64,000 nt of DNA from Pollenia angustigena (taxonomy: Eukaryota; Arthropoda; Insecta; Diptera; Polleniidae), in assembly GCA_930367215.1 (NCBI GenBank), contig OV884059.1, positions 33,037,882 to 33,101,881 of the forward strand, read 5' to 3'. The notes under the pieces were generated by a model that did not search any database, was not told the DNA's origin, and saw nothing but the letters and a program-made list of their open reading frames with translations. Each line of letters starts with the position of its first letter. Positions within the stretch are counted from its first letter, which is position 1. Positions 22,198 to 32,585 of the stretch are shown one piece after another. The translations under genes were made by a program, and so were the position numbers.

Positions 22198-23083
22198 GGG
22201 TGATTTTTTAAGAGCTATAGGAAAGTTTTAAAAAAAAACACATAAAATTCAGAAAAATTCATGAAATCTTTATTTGAATCGATAGTACGGTCCATATAAT
22301 TTAATGATTGAGGATTATTTCATGCAAATGTTGACCGTGACTGCGCCTCAAATGGTCCATCCGCTTAGTCCAATTTTGGCATACTCTCTCCAACATTTCG
22401 GCCGGTATCTCATGAATAAATGCTTCAACGTTGTCTTCCAATGCGCCAATTGAAGCGGGCATGTGTTTATAGACATGAGCTTTAACATAGCCCCACAAAA
22501 AATAGTCTAAAGGCGTTAAATCGCACGATCTAGGCGGACAATTGACCGGTCCCGAACGTGAAATAAAATGTTCACCAAACTCGCCTCGCAGTAAGTCCAT
22601 TGTTAAACATGCTGTGTGGCATGTGGCACCGTCTTGTTGAAACCACATGTCATGCAAGTCAAGCTGCATTTTAGGCAAAAAAAAGTTGGATATAGTCTCA
22701 CGGTAGCGCTCACGATTTACAGTAACGTTAGGATTCGCATCATCTTTGAAGAAGTACGGTCCAATGATGCCACCAGCCCATAAACCGCACCAAACTGTGA
22801 CTTTTTCTGGATGCATTGGTAGCTCTTGCAATGCTTCTGGCTGATCGCCACTCCTCAATCGACAATTCTGCTTATTAACGTACCCATTGAGCCATAAATG
22901 AGCTTCGTCGCTGAACACAAGAAGCGCGCGATGAACTTTCTTAACAGAGCACGCATTTTGATAAAAAAAATTCTATAATTTGCAAGCGTTATTCGTTTGT
23001 AAGACGATTCATGGTTAAATTATAGACCAAACTGAAGATGTTTGACAGTGAAACAAAACACGAAACGTGCGTCAGCTGTTTAA
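22198..23083 (-). mobile_element. Mariner-family element M2, same internal deletion as M1
   Basis: The right-hand (3') terminus on the minus strand is GGGTGATTTTTTAAGAGC at 22,198. The 5' side loses similarity to M1 at about 23,083, directly before CAGTGTTGCCA, which resembles a hAT end. Like M1 it joins the N-terminal coding region to the catalytic domain at the same point. Confidence 0.87.
22301..23012 (-). pseudogene. Mariner-type transposase M2, catalytic domain intact
   Basis: The frame 22,918-22,301 carries the whole catalytic half: FSDEAHLWLNGYVNKQNC (first aspartate), EKVTVWCGLWAGGIIGPYFF, DMWFQQDGATCHTA (second) and CDLTPLDYFLWGYV (third). I count 41 residues between the second aspartate and the final D of PLD, the DD41D spacing reported for rosa-type mariners. 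Upstream, the start MNRLTNE meets a stop and a frameshift before HRALLV, which is joined to FSDEAH: about 130 residues are missing. It may bind or interfere but should not transpose. Confidence 0.88.
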
Positions 23084-23089
23084 ACCAGT

Positions 23090-23930
23090 GTTGCCAAAAA
23101 GATAATAGCTAAATTTGTAAATTTTACCATAAATTCTTATTCCATTAGTTCTTTTTTTAACCATATTAATATCAATTTAAAATATTAGTAATACCTTCGG
23201 CTTAATATGCAAACCTAAAACCACTAAACCCGCTAAAACCACTTTTTAAGTAAATTGAAATTTTGATGTCGTGTGGCAGAGAAAGTTATGCCTCGTCGAC
23301 CAGCATGTAGTTTTTCTTGACTTTGAGTCTTGAAGTGTGTCAAATCAACATAACTTTGGTTTTCCTTTCAAGCAGCAAATAGGAAAAATAAAAAGTTTTT
23401 TGTCTCTCCTGTAAAATGTGTTAAAGACGATATCTTGTATATTAAAAAAATGACTACATAAATTTTGCTAATTTTGGCTTAAAATCAAATTCAATATGTG
23501 CATCGGTATCGTTTCGTTAAAATGGCTATTCCCTAATAAAAATACAGAAATATGTAAAATTTTACCCCATAAAATAATGTTTTTTTTGTGTTTTAAAGGA
23601 AAAAGGCGTCAAATTGACTGCTTAAAATACACAAAATCAGCACAATATTTACATTTCAATAAACTGTAATCGAAATGCTGGCAAAAAAATAAAGGTTGTT
23701 TCACTCACCATTTCACCTGCGTAAGGGAAAATCTCAAGCCATATGAAAATGTAATTTAATGGTAAAATACGACTATGTACATACATTTATATTTTTTCTG
23801 TATGATTCAATTCTTTTAATAACATGAGTCGTCATGTACATAAACATTTCTATTAGATCCATAGAAAATGACTAGAGAAGAAAGAAAGAGCGAAAACTAC
23901 TCTATGGTTGTGTTAGTAAAATAGAAGAAG
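23090..23930. other. No gene seen
   Basis: AT-rich non-coding DNA; the first bases, CAGTGTTGCCA, resemble the hAT terminus at 5,804 but no partner end was found. Confidence 0.45.
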
Positions 23931-24289
23931 TACCCCAGCAAACAATATGAGTCCTAAAAGAGTCTTTTAGGACTCCTTTTTATGAGCAAAACGCTTATAA
24001 AAAAGCTCCTAAAACCCTCAGATATGAGCGTGTTTTCCTATGAAACCGTCAAAAAATTTTATACTGAATATGAGCGTTTTAGGTGTCCTAAATTTAACGA
24101 TTTGTATGGAAAATTGTGAGCCTTTTTGTTCGCAAATCAATCATAACAACCTCTTAAAAGAGTCATTAAAGAAGGATTTCGGAGCCAAAAAATAGTGGTT
24201 TAAGAGTGTTTCTTTTTCTTGAAATTAGGGTATTCATTTTATATGTAATTTTGTGCTTTTTAGCTTTAAATGGAAAAGTTTTATTAATA

Positions 24290-24664
24290 CAGTGTAAATT
24301 CGATAATCCGGACTCCACTAATCCGGAATATTCGGTAATCCGGACAGAATTTTGCAGCTCATTGTGTATTCTCTAATCCGGATTGCTTGCAACTGTATAG
24401 TCCGGATTGAATAACACTTTGTCAAACGAAACTAATATTATTTATTGTTAAGTATGTATGTATGTATGTATGTATGTATGTATGTATGTTAATGTGTATT
24501 TTTTTATTTTAACTGAACTGTACAATTTATATTAATGTTTTTATGTTTAACTTTGCTATGAATTATTATCATTTTTAATAAATACATACATTCGGTAATC
24601 CGGATAATTCGCTACTCCGGATTGGGGTCTGCAATCAATTATCCGAATTATCGAATTTTTACTG
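24290..24664. mobile_element. pogo/Tigger-like MITE nested in the 23.9-kb element
   Basis: TA lies at 24288-24289 and 24665-24666. Ends are CAGTGTAAATTCGATAATCC and, inward from the right, CAGTAAAAATTCGATAATTC. AATCCGGA motifs repeat at about 24,308, 24,330, 24,351, 24,376 and 24,597. CAGT ends, a TA duplication and ATAATCCGGA-type repeats are characteristic of pogo/Tigger elements. It contains a (TATG)n microsatellite at 24,452-24,489 and no transposase. Confidence 0.82.
24452..24489. repeat. (TATG)n microsatellite
   Basis: About nine perfect tetranucleotide units inside the pogo-like MITE. Confidence 0.95.
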
Positions 24665-25135
24665 TATATGTTTTGTGCATGGAAATAATAATCATTTTAA
24701 ACAAATTTCAGCGAACAAAACCACCTAATTTTCTTTTAACAAAGGCTACAAATGGATAGTTTTTTATTTAAAAACACAGAAATAAACTTTCTTTTTGCAC
24801 AATTTTTCAAAGATTTTATCAAAACCACAACCGAACAGCGCAAAATGATCACAATAATCACAGACAAACGCAAAATATTGAAAGTATCAAGAAAAAGAAA
24901 ACAAGCTACCGTTGCCCCTCGGAAAACCCTTATAAATAAGAGTTTTGTAGGAGTGTGCTCCTAAATGGCTCATAAAAATTAGTCTTTTCGGAGTCCTGAA
25001 GTCTACAGGCTCCGAAATCAATCAGAATTGCTCATAAATTAGGAGGGTAAGCATAAAACGCTCAAGAAAAGGAATCTTTTAAGAGTCATATTTAGGAGCG
25101 CTCCGAAAATTCTTTGGTGGGTAGGGATGCTTTTA

Positions 25136-25332
25136 AAGGCCCAAATAAACCACTCATCAAGCATTATGATAGTATTAGTGAAAATTTGTTTGTATGTGTC
25201 ACACCGAAGATGCTGGACGGAAAATCAAAAAAATTTTGATATGACGGCGAATATTACGTCCAGCACACGTACACATATACGTACACACCGAATGCGCTTG
25301 CTGGACAAGCATTTGACAAGTGCATTTGGCCC
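25136..25332. mobile_element. Candidate MITE, TTA flanks
   Basis: Ends AAGGCCCAAATAAACCACT and, inward from the right, GGGCCAAATGCACTTG, with TTA on each side (25133-25135, 25333-25335). The TIR match has gaps, so this is a tentative PIF-like call. Confidence 0.45.
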
Positions 25333-25431
25333 TTAAACGGCCTCTGTACTCTGTATAATTATTTTGATTTTGCTTCTGCTTCTGCAAAAAAAAATACTCT
25401 TCTCCCTTCTCATAGAAGCTAGTGTGGAAAG

Positions 25432-25978
25432 TAGAGTTGTGTCCTTCCGAAACGACCAAGTTCCACTGAACGATTTCCTAAAAGGAACGGTGTGGACTTT
25501 TTCCTCGTTCCGCAATTGCAATCCGTTGGATCATTACATGTATTTCTGTAGGCTAATTTTTTTGTGTGTTGATCAGTGTTGCCGACTTTTGTGTAATTAT
25601 ATTGTGACATATAAAAAATTTCTAATTACTTATTATGTGATCCAAAGCAATATATTTTTGCATTAGCAACGGCATTAGGGTGCGCGCAGATTAAAACAGG
25701 TATATATTTACCTGAATATACATATTTAATTAGTTATTATTTTTTACAAACCTTTTTGAAAATTATTCTTTATGTTGTTGTTACGCTACAACTTGAAAAC
25801 AAACAAAATATTTGTTTGTTGATGTTTTTACATACGACAAAGAAGTTTTCTCGTTCCTCGTTCATTCATTGTTCAAAGTTAAAAACAGGAACGATGAACG
25901 AAAGGAACGACCTAGTTCCTTTGCTCTTTCGGATCGGTTGGAACGATTCAACAAAAGGAACGATTTTGCCCAACTCTA
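25432..25978. mobile_element. Non-autonomous hAT-like element
   Basis: Inverted ends TAGAGTTGTGTCCTTCC and, inward from the right, TAGAGTTGGGCAAAATC. Flanking 8-mers GTGGAAAG and ATGGAATG match at six of eight positions. GGAACG and CGTTCC motifs are repeated throughout both halves (for example 25,465-25,515 and 25,855-25,965), as expected of hAT subterminal repeats. No transposase. Confidence 0.72.
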
Positions 25979-26458
25979 ATGGAATGTATTTCTTATCTTT
26001 TATACGAAAGAGTCGAGGCCTTCTATGAGGCATTCTTTAGCAGTCAGATAAGAAAAGTAATTGAATCAAAAAAAATTTTAAGCAAGACTTTAAAAAGGCC
26101 TGAAGTAAGTAGGTCTTTTGAGCATTCCCGCTATGTGTATTTATTTAGATTAGTGTGTAAGTAAGATATGCGTCTACATGTTGACTAAATTTGAAGATAA
26201 TTTTTCTCTCTCTTTCTATTCTAAACATTTTCTATGATCTTAGCTGATGGAAGATGATAAACCCCATAAATCTTCTATATATACAAATATTCAAACATCA
26301 TTTGTGCCAAGTAAATAAATATATTTACAAACCCAAATTAGTTCTACGTAAATTGGAGCCATGGTCTTAATAGCGCCATGGTTTCCAGAAAACCCTGCTA
26401 TTATAAAATCATTATTATTATTATCATAAAGAATGTTTACATTAAGATTCAATGATGC
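25979..26458. other. No gene seen
   Basis: Non-coding; short frames only. Confidence 0.5.
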
Positions 26459-26467
26459 TGATATATA

Positions 26468-26605
26468 GTATATTTTTTTTTTTTTTTTTTTAATTCCCTA
26501 AGCTAATCCCGCGAAGCTTTACGCTTGTCTGCAGGAACCAGAGTCTCTGGCGGGAATCGAACCCGCAACCCCGGCGCTAATAGACTAGCTCACTACCAGC
26601 ACTCA
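26468..26605 (-). repeat. tRNA-derived SINE with 9-bp target duplication
   Basis: Exact duplication TGATATATA at 26459-26467 and 26606-26614. Minus-strand sense: shortened A-box region (CTGGTAGTGAGCTAG), B box in GCGGGTTCGATTCCCGCC, a body with CTGCAGACAAGCGTAAAGC, then a poly-A tail of about 22. It is pol III driven and LINE-dependent by analogy with other SINEs. This is the best-preserved of four copies in the window and defines the family. Confidence 0.88.
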
Positions 26606-26619
26606 TGATATATAATATA

Positions 26620-27095
26620 TTTATATGATATATTTGCAACAGTCATTTTTCAATGTAAATCAAGCCTCTTTTTAAAATGTTGCTTGTGATTAAAGCTCCC
26701 ATTTATTCCGAAATCACTCGCACAAAAATGTAGTTAAGTGATGCAATTCGACCCATATGACTATGATGTGAGTCAGCATCAAATTACAACATTTAATAGG
26801 TCCATAATCGACAATTCCTCTTATAATAGACCCAATTCCGAAAAAATCCTTTGTAGTGGCAAATACTAAACAAATTATCTTTTTAAGTTGGGTACAAATA
26901 ACTTTTATGTTTGTTAAAACTCCGCCACAAAATTTCGAAGATGAAGGTAAATAGTGAACCTTATAAGCAGGACCGTGGAATCGTCAAAAAAAGTTAGAAC
27001 TCCAACTCCATCTGCTTATATGTTTTAAGTCCTACCCCAATTCCTACTCTAACCTTAATGCTAAATGTATATAAGACTGGTCCTTATTTGACTAT
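26620..27095. other. No gene seen
   Basis: Non-coding AT-rich DNA. Confidence 0.5.
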
Positions 27096-27798
27096 GAACT
27101 CTTTTAATACCCACACCACAATAGTGGAGAGGGTATTATGTATTTGTGCTGATGTGTGTCCTAGACCCATCTTAAAATATACCGATCGACTCAGAATCAC
27201 TTTCTGAGTCGAATTAACGATGTCCGTCCGGCTGGCAGGCAGGCTGGCTGTCCACGTAACCTTGTGCGCAAAGTACAGGTCGCAATTTTGGAGATAGCTT
27301 GATAAAATTTGGACATAGGTTCTTATTGGTACAAGGACCAAGTCTATTGAAAATGGGCCAAATCGTAGGACCACGAGGTAAGATAGGGGGAAATTTCTTC
27401 CTCTCAGAAACTATCAAACCGATTTTAATGATATTTAAAACCTAAATCGAACCATATCTATATGGACACAAAAGGTATGAATTTTTTAAAAAATAGGACC
27501 ACGAGGGGAGATAGGGTCAATTTCTGCCTCTCAAACCGGTTTTAATGAAATTTAAACCATAGATAGATCCATATCTATATGGACACATAAAATATACAGT
27601 TTTTAAAAAAAGGACCACAAGGGGAGGTAGGGGGCAATTTCTGCCTCCCACAAACATTCAAACCAATTTTAATGGAGCTTATAAACATAGATAAGTCCAT
27701 ATTTATATGGACACATAAGCATGATGTGTTTTTAAATACTGTGACGTAGGGTATCATATGGTCGGGCTTGACCGACTATACTTTCTTACTTGTTTTTG
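27096..27798 (-). mobile_element. Dispersed non-coding repeat, GTCGGGC palindrome end
   Basis: The left side has TACCCACACCACAATAGTGG and a GTCCGTCCGGCTGGC segment. The right side ends with the imperfect palindrome around GTCGGGCTTGACCGAC (27,761-27,776), then TACTTTCTTACTTGTTTTT. Blocks of about 110 bp containing GGACCACGAGGGGAG(A/G)TAGG repeat three to four times at 27,370, 27,490 and 27,610. It has the same architecture as the 7.6-kb repeat, with different sequence. No ORF; a relic copy lies at 51.2-51.7 kb. Confidence 0.7.
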
Positions 27799-27971
27799 TA
27801 ATGCAGTTCCTTTGAAATGCTCCTTATTTCATTTTTTTTTTTTTTTTTTTTTAAATTTATTTTTATTATTGAATCTTTCTTATCGAAATTTACAATATGT
27901 ATTCAAATCTTAATTCTACTTGTTGTTTATTAGTTGTTACCAGTGTAACCACTAACTGCTGTATTCAAATT

Positions 27972-30626
27972 TTAAAAATGTCTTCTAGTTAGGCTTAAAG
28001 TATCGGTTCTTTTTAGCCTCTGGTGACCTTCGAACTGAAGCAAACCCCGAGCGAGGTAGTTAGGGTGGACCATTAGTTTATCGATGTAGCTTATTGAATA
28101 TTTTTTAATTTCCTCCTGGATAGTGGGGACGTTGAGATCTCTGTGGATAATTTCATTACGTATATACCATGGGGCGCAGACAATTTGTCGTAATATTCTA
28201 GACTGTCTTCTTTGAAGCTTTGGATGTTAGATGCGCATGCAGTACACCATAATTGGATGCCATATGTCCATATTGGTTTTATGATGGACTTGTTTAAGAG
28301 AATTTTGTTGTCTAAAGACAAGTTTGAGTTTCCACCGAGAAGCCAATGTAGTTGGGCTGCTTTAAGTTTCATAGCCGTTATTTTCGCTTCAATATGACGC
28401 GACCAGGTCAAGCGTCTATCTATATGAATTCCCAAGTACTTAACATGGTTTTCTACCGGAACAGTGATGTTATTTATTTTTACAGCTGGGCACGTTTGTC
28501 TTCTGAGCGTGAAAGTTAAGTGAGCACATTTAGCCGGGTTAACCTTTATTCTCCATTTTTCTAGCCAGGCCTCTAGTTCATTGATGTGGGACTGCAGATT
28601 TTGCGATGCGACTTTTGGGTCATGGTTAACGCTAATAAATGCTGTGTCGTCTGCAAATGTAGAGGTATGCGTGCTCAGGTTTGTTGGCATATCCGCTGTG
28701 TATATTATATAAAGAAGCGGTCCTAATATGCTGCCTTGGGGAACACCAGCAGAAATTTTCTTGAGGGGGGAGTATTTATCTTGCGACCTTACTATGAATG
28801 TTCTGCCTGTTAGATAGCTCTCCAGAAGCTTGTGAGTGTTTTGAGGAAGCATTCGTTTTATTTTGATGAGTAGCCCATCGTGCCAAACTTTGTCAAAAGC
28901 TTGGGAAATGTCTATAAACAGTGCTGAGCAGTATTGCTTCTTCTCAAACGCCGATCTAATAAGGGTGACAATTCTATGCACTTGTTCTATTGTACCATGT
29001 TTCGCTCTGAATCCGAACTGGTGGTCCGAGATGATGTCGTGTTCATTTAGATGAGGAGTTATACTTAAAACGAATATTTGTTCGAAAAGCTTCGATAGGA
29101 TTGACAATAAGCTTATCGGTCTGTACGACGCAACCTGGCTAGCATCTTTTCCTGGCTTGGGAATCATAACAACTATAGACCTCTTCCATGAGGATGGGAA
29201 GTATCCGACTCTTAATATAGCGTTAAAAATGAGCAGCAAGATTCTGGAAGCAGACGATGGTAGGTTTCTTATCATTGACCCTGTGATGCGGTCAGGTCCG
29301 GGAGATTTTCTAATATTCACTTTTTCTATTGCAGATTTTACTTGAGTTATGTTAAATTTTAATGGATGGTTTACCTTATCAGGAATGATTGGACGACAGG
29401 AACAAGTATGTGCATCAGTTTTCACGCCACAACTTTTTCAAGGTGGCCCGCGAAAGCGTTTAATTTTTCATGTGTGTTTTTGGCCCAAGTGCGGTTTTCC
29501 AGTCTTAATGGAGATTCTTGGGTTATAGGGCATTTCATATGCCGTACAGCCTTCCATAAGCTATAATTGGAGTTTTTTGTGGCGTCTAGGCTGTTTAGAT
29601 AGCCTTCTATTGCGGACTCGTGGTTCTGTCTCAATTTGTTGCGAAGTGTGGTCAGGCATAATTGTAGTTGGGCCTTAGTGGTTGGGGAACGACTGTTTTG
29701 CCATTGTCTTCTTAACTTCCTTTTTTCTCTGATAAGGGCCTCTATATCCGTCGATGTATTGTAAGGAGCACGTTTAATTGTCCGCTTTATTGGGGTTGCA
29801 TTTCTTGCTGCAGTATCCAAGACTTCTGTAAATCGGTCGACAGCTATTTGGATGTCAGATGCATTTTTTAGGGGAATGCACTGTGATAGGTGAGAGCTCA
29901 CATACATTTTAAACTTTAACCAATTTGTGTTTCTGTTTGGATAGGAAATAAAGTTTGCAGCTGCAGCGTCAGAGTTACCTTTTAAAATGAGGATTGAAGG
30001 TGAATGATCAGATCATAGGAGGAACTAACTAGTACCTGATCGCGCTTGATGTTTTTAATTACAGCAAAGTCAATAAGGTCTGGTAGCTTATTGAAGTCGG
30101 TTGGCCAATAGGTAGGCTTACCACTCGATACCACATCAAAATTATTTGCAGTTACGGTATTGTATAGCTGATTACCTCTAGGACTAATAAGTCTGGAGCC
30201 CCAATATGTATGTTTAGCGTTGTAGTCGCCAGCAGCAATGAATTTCTGGCCCAATGTGGAGAAGAAGTTGAGAAATTTATCGTTTACAATTTTGTGCCTC
30301 GGGGGACAATAAACGGATGTTAACGTTAGATTGAAATCAGTAAGATTTATAGATGTGGCCTGGATACAATCTTCTTCGTACTCTGGCAATGGCAAGTGTC
30401 TGATGTGTTTGTGCACAATTATGGCTGTGCCACCACAGGCTCGTCCGCTGGGATGTTTTGTGTCATACGTAAGGTATCCATTTACCCTAAAGCAGTTTTT
30501 ATGAGTAAAGTGTGTTTCAGAGACAAAAAGTACGTCGATTTCATGCCTATGAAGAAAGTTTGCAACTTCGTGTTTATGTTGGGATAACCCGTTTGCATTC
30601 CAGAAACATATTTTTAACTGGTTCAT
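27972..30626 (-). pseudogene. Jockey ORF2: endonuclease and reverse transcriptase, frameshifted
   Basis: About 885 codons. The AP-type endonuclease (30,626-29,982) has FWNANGLSQHK, SETHFTHKN and AAGDYNAKHTYWGS, with SSYDL before the expected SDH motif. A linker follows (29,907-29,422), then the RT (29,425-28,091): PGPDRITG, SYRPISLLSILSKLFEQ, FIDISQAFDKVWHDGL, AGVPQGSILGPLLY and the catalytic FADD, then a C-terminal thumb. Frameshifts near 29,995, 29,425 and 28,215 break it; the true stop is TAA at 27,972-27,974, after SLTRRHF. It would nick target DNA and copy its own RNA. The start ATG is fixed by its overlap with the ORF1 stop. Confidence 0.93.
30623..30626 (-). promoter_or_regulatory. ORF1 stop/ORF2 start overlap (ATGA)
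   Basis: The ORF1 TGA (30,625-30,623) overlaps the ORF2 ATG (30,626-30,624). Such stop-start overlaps support termination-reinitiation translation in some non-LTR elements; here that is inference. Confidence 0.75.
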
Positions 30627-32196
30627 TTTTTGTTGAGTAGAACTTGCAGGAGCATGTTCTGGTTTCGCATCATTTCCTGAAACATGTTCTGCATAGTGAC
30701 CATGAAGTTATTCATAGTTTGAATTAAATTTTCAATTGAGGTAGGCATGTTTCCAGAAGGCATTTGTAGACCTTCCCTAGGAACATTAGCGTTTGGAGGT
30801 TGCTTTGCGTTAGAAGTACTCGGGGGATTTTTCGCATTAGGGTTTCCTTTTAAGACTTGGGCATATGATTGGTTTTGATTGTTTGTTTGTGAAGTACTAG
30901 CAATAGAGCCAGCGGCTTGGCTGGGCGCATGTGACGGACCATATTGGGAGTGAGTATATTTTTGAACTAAAGCAGGTTTTTTAAATGCAAGAAGACTCTA
31001 CAACCCCTATAGTTTGCCGTGTGATTTTCGCCACAGTTGCTGCATTTCTTAACATTCGGGTCAGCTTTAGAACGATTACATTCGGCGGTTTTATGAGCGT
31101 CGCAACAAACCACACATACGTGAGGCAATTTACAATATGATTTTGTATGCCCATATTCCTGACAGTTTGTGCATTGGGAGGGACCCTTTCGTTTTAATGG
31201 CTCCTCAACAGTTATTCTTCTGTTGAGTAGGTAGCGCAAGTTGTATATGGGATGAACTGAATTTTTGGTTTTGAGAACCGATGAATCAAACGATATTTCA
31301 ACGCGGTGCATTGGTTGAGGAACTTTATTCCTGTTCAAAATGTTATGAACAGATTTTACCTCATACCCCTCTAGCTCTATGGCAGATTTTATTTCCTCTG
31401 TAGGAACAGAACTATCTATGCCTTTTATGACAATAATCAATCCCTTAGCACTTTTTAATTGATATGTATAGTAACTTTTATTTTCTGCGTCCAGGTGTCT
31501 TGATATAATACGAAAGTTCGTTTCTGTACTGGCTTGAATTTTGGTTTCTTGAATTTGCCCGCGTCGTATAGAAACGACGTAGAAATTATTCTTACCTACC
31601 AGTTGAATCAACATGTTGACTATGCTATTTGATGTTTGCTCCCGCAGATAGATAGGGAGCGGTTTAACTTCTTTAGTGGCTGTTCCATGTGCTGATTCTG
31701 CTTCTTCATCGTCAGGTATGGATAGTACAGAGAATCTGTTACCATTTGTTGGCAAAGAGACTACGTTAGAGCCTTTGTATTGTTTGGCCATGCGTTCCTG
31801 TTGGGTGGACCTAGGGCTAGCCTTTCTCTTAGTTATTGTAATATATCTGTCCATGCCTGTTTGCACTTTAGTACTTTTTGGCACAGCTCCTGTATTTATT
31901 AATGCTAATCGTGATGTTCCAGGTTTTTCGTTATTATTCCTCTGGTCAGACGACTTCACACTTTGAACCACATTTACGGTCGGATCAACACACTTGCTCA
32001 GGTTGGGCACACTTGCACTTAAATTGCTGTATGGAAAACCAGTTGCGCTGGCAATTTTTGCACTTAAATAATTTTTATTTAATTCTGGGTATCGAATGTT
32101 TTCATTGCTCACGCTCGGGGAGCTTACCACAATATACGCATTTCTGCTATTTGTGCTGGGCCTACTCTCCTTATTGGGAGTATTTGTGAGGCTCAT
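30623..32196 (-). pseudogene. Jockey ORF1 (gag-like RNA-binding protein), one frameshift
   Basis: About 524 codons from ATG at 32,196. The N-terminal half is Ser/Asn-rich and unstructured. An RRM-like middle (IIVIKGIDSSVPTEEIKSAI) is followed by three zinc knuckles, CTNCQEYGHTKSYC, CVVCCDAHKTAEC and CSNCGENHTANYRGC. The continuous frame stops at 30,967, but a one-base shift near 30,985 restores a Gln/Asn/Met-rich tail (AFKKPALVQKYTHSQ ... MFQEMMRNQNMLLQVLLNKK) ending in TGA at 30,625-30,623. It would bind element RNA in the cytoplasm and form the RNP. I choose 32,196 because it is the first ATG after the 5' UTR. Confidence 0.92.
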
Positions 32197-32333
32197 TCAC
32201 AAATCTCTTCGGGCACCTTTATTACTGTTCTTTTTTTTTAGCTATTACAAATATTTTTTTTTTTCACCTATTACAAATATTTTTTTCACTTCGAATTTTT
32301 TTACTTTTTTTTATTTTTCTTACTCACTGATAC

Positions 32334-32339
32334 ACGTCC
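32334..32339 (-). promoter_or_regulatory. Downstream promoter element (DPE-like) of the Jockey LINE
   Basis: Counting from the 5' end at 32,364, GGACGT occupies +26 to +31 and matches the DPE consensus RGWYVT. Jockey-class LINEs use an internal TATA-less pol II promoter with a DPE near +28 to +33, so this fits within two bases. Confidence 0.65.
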
Positions 32340-32585
32340 GTACTCGTCAAGAGCTGGCTCGAAACTTATTTCATGACTTCAAAATTTTAAAAGCAGACCC
32401 TCTTAGCCCTTCAAAACCCAACATCATAAAAATCTAAATTTTTCAACTTTTTTTGCTTTGGAAAAATTTAGAAAATTTTTTATACCGAAAAATTTTGTTG
32501 GCGGAGAGGCGAGCTTTTGTGGGTATTTCGACTCCGACTTCAGTACAAAAACCTCAACCCCGACTACACAGCCCTGCTTATAACA

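Larger units (their letters stand above)
23933..25121. mobile_element. TA-flanked element with CCC..AGCAAA ends
   Basis: TA at 23931-23932 and 25122-25123 flanks ends CCCCAGCAAACAATATGAGT and, inward from the right, CCCACCAAAGAATTTTCGGA. Near both ends, short motifs such as GAGTCCTAAAAGAGTC, TATGAGC and GCTCCTAAA repeat in both orientations. The interior is non-coding and holds the pogo-like MITE at 24,290. Superfamily uncertain. Confidence 0.65.
27833..32364 (-). mobile_element. Full-length Jockey-clade LINE
   Basis: A 10-bp target duplication, CTTATTTCAT, lies at 27823-27832 and 32365-32374, fixing both ends: 4,532 bp with a poly-A tail (poly-T at 27,833 onward). On the minus strand the order is 5' UTR with promoter, ORF1 gag, ORF2 endonuclease-RT, short 3' UTR and poly-A, the standard Jockey plan. 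Four frameshifts disrupt the ORFs. A 218-bp 3' fragment of the same family at 63,418-63,635 differs by only about four substitutions outside the tail, so the family was active recently. Confidence 0.95.
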
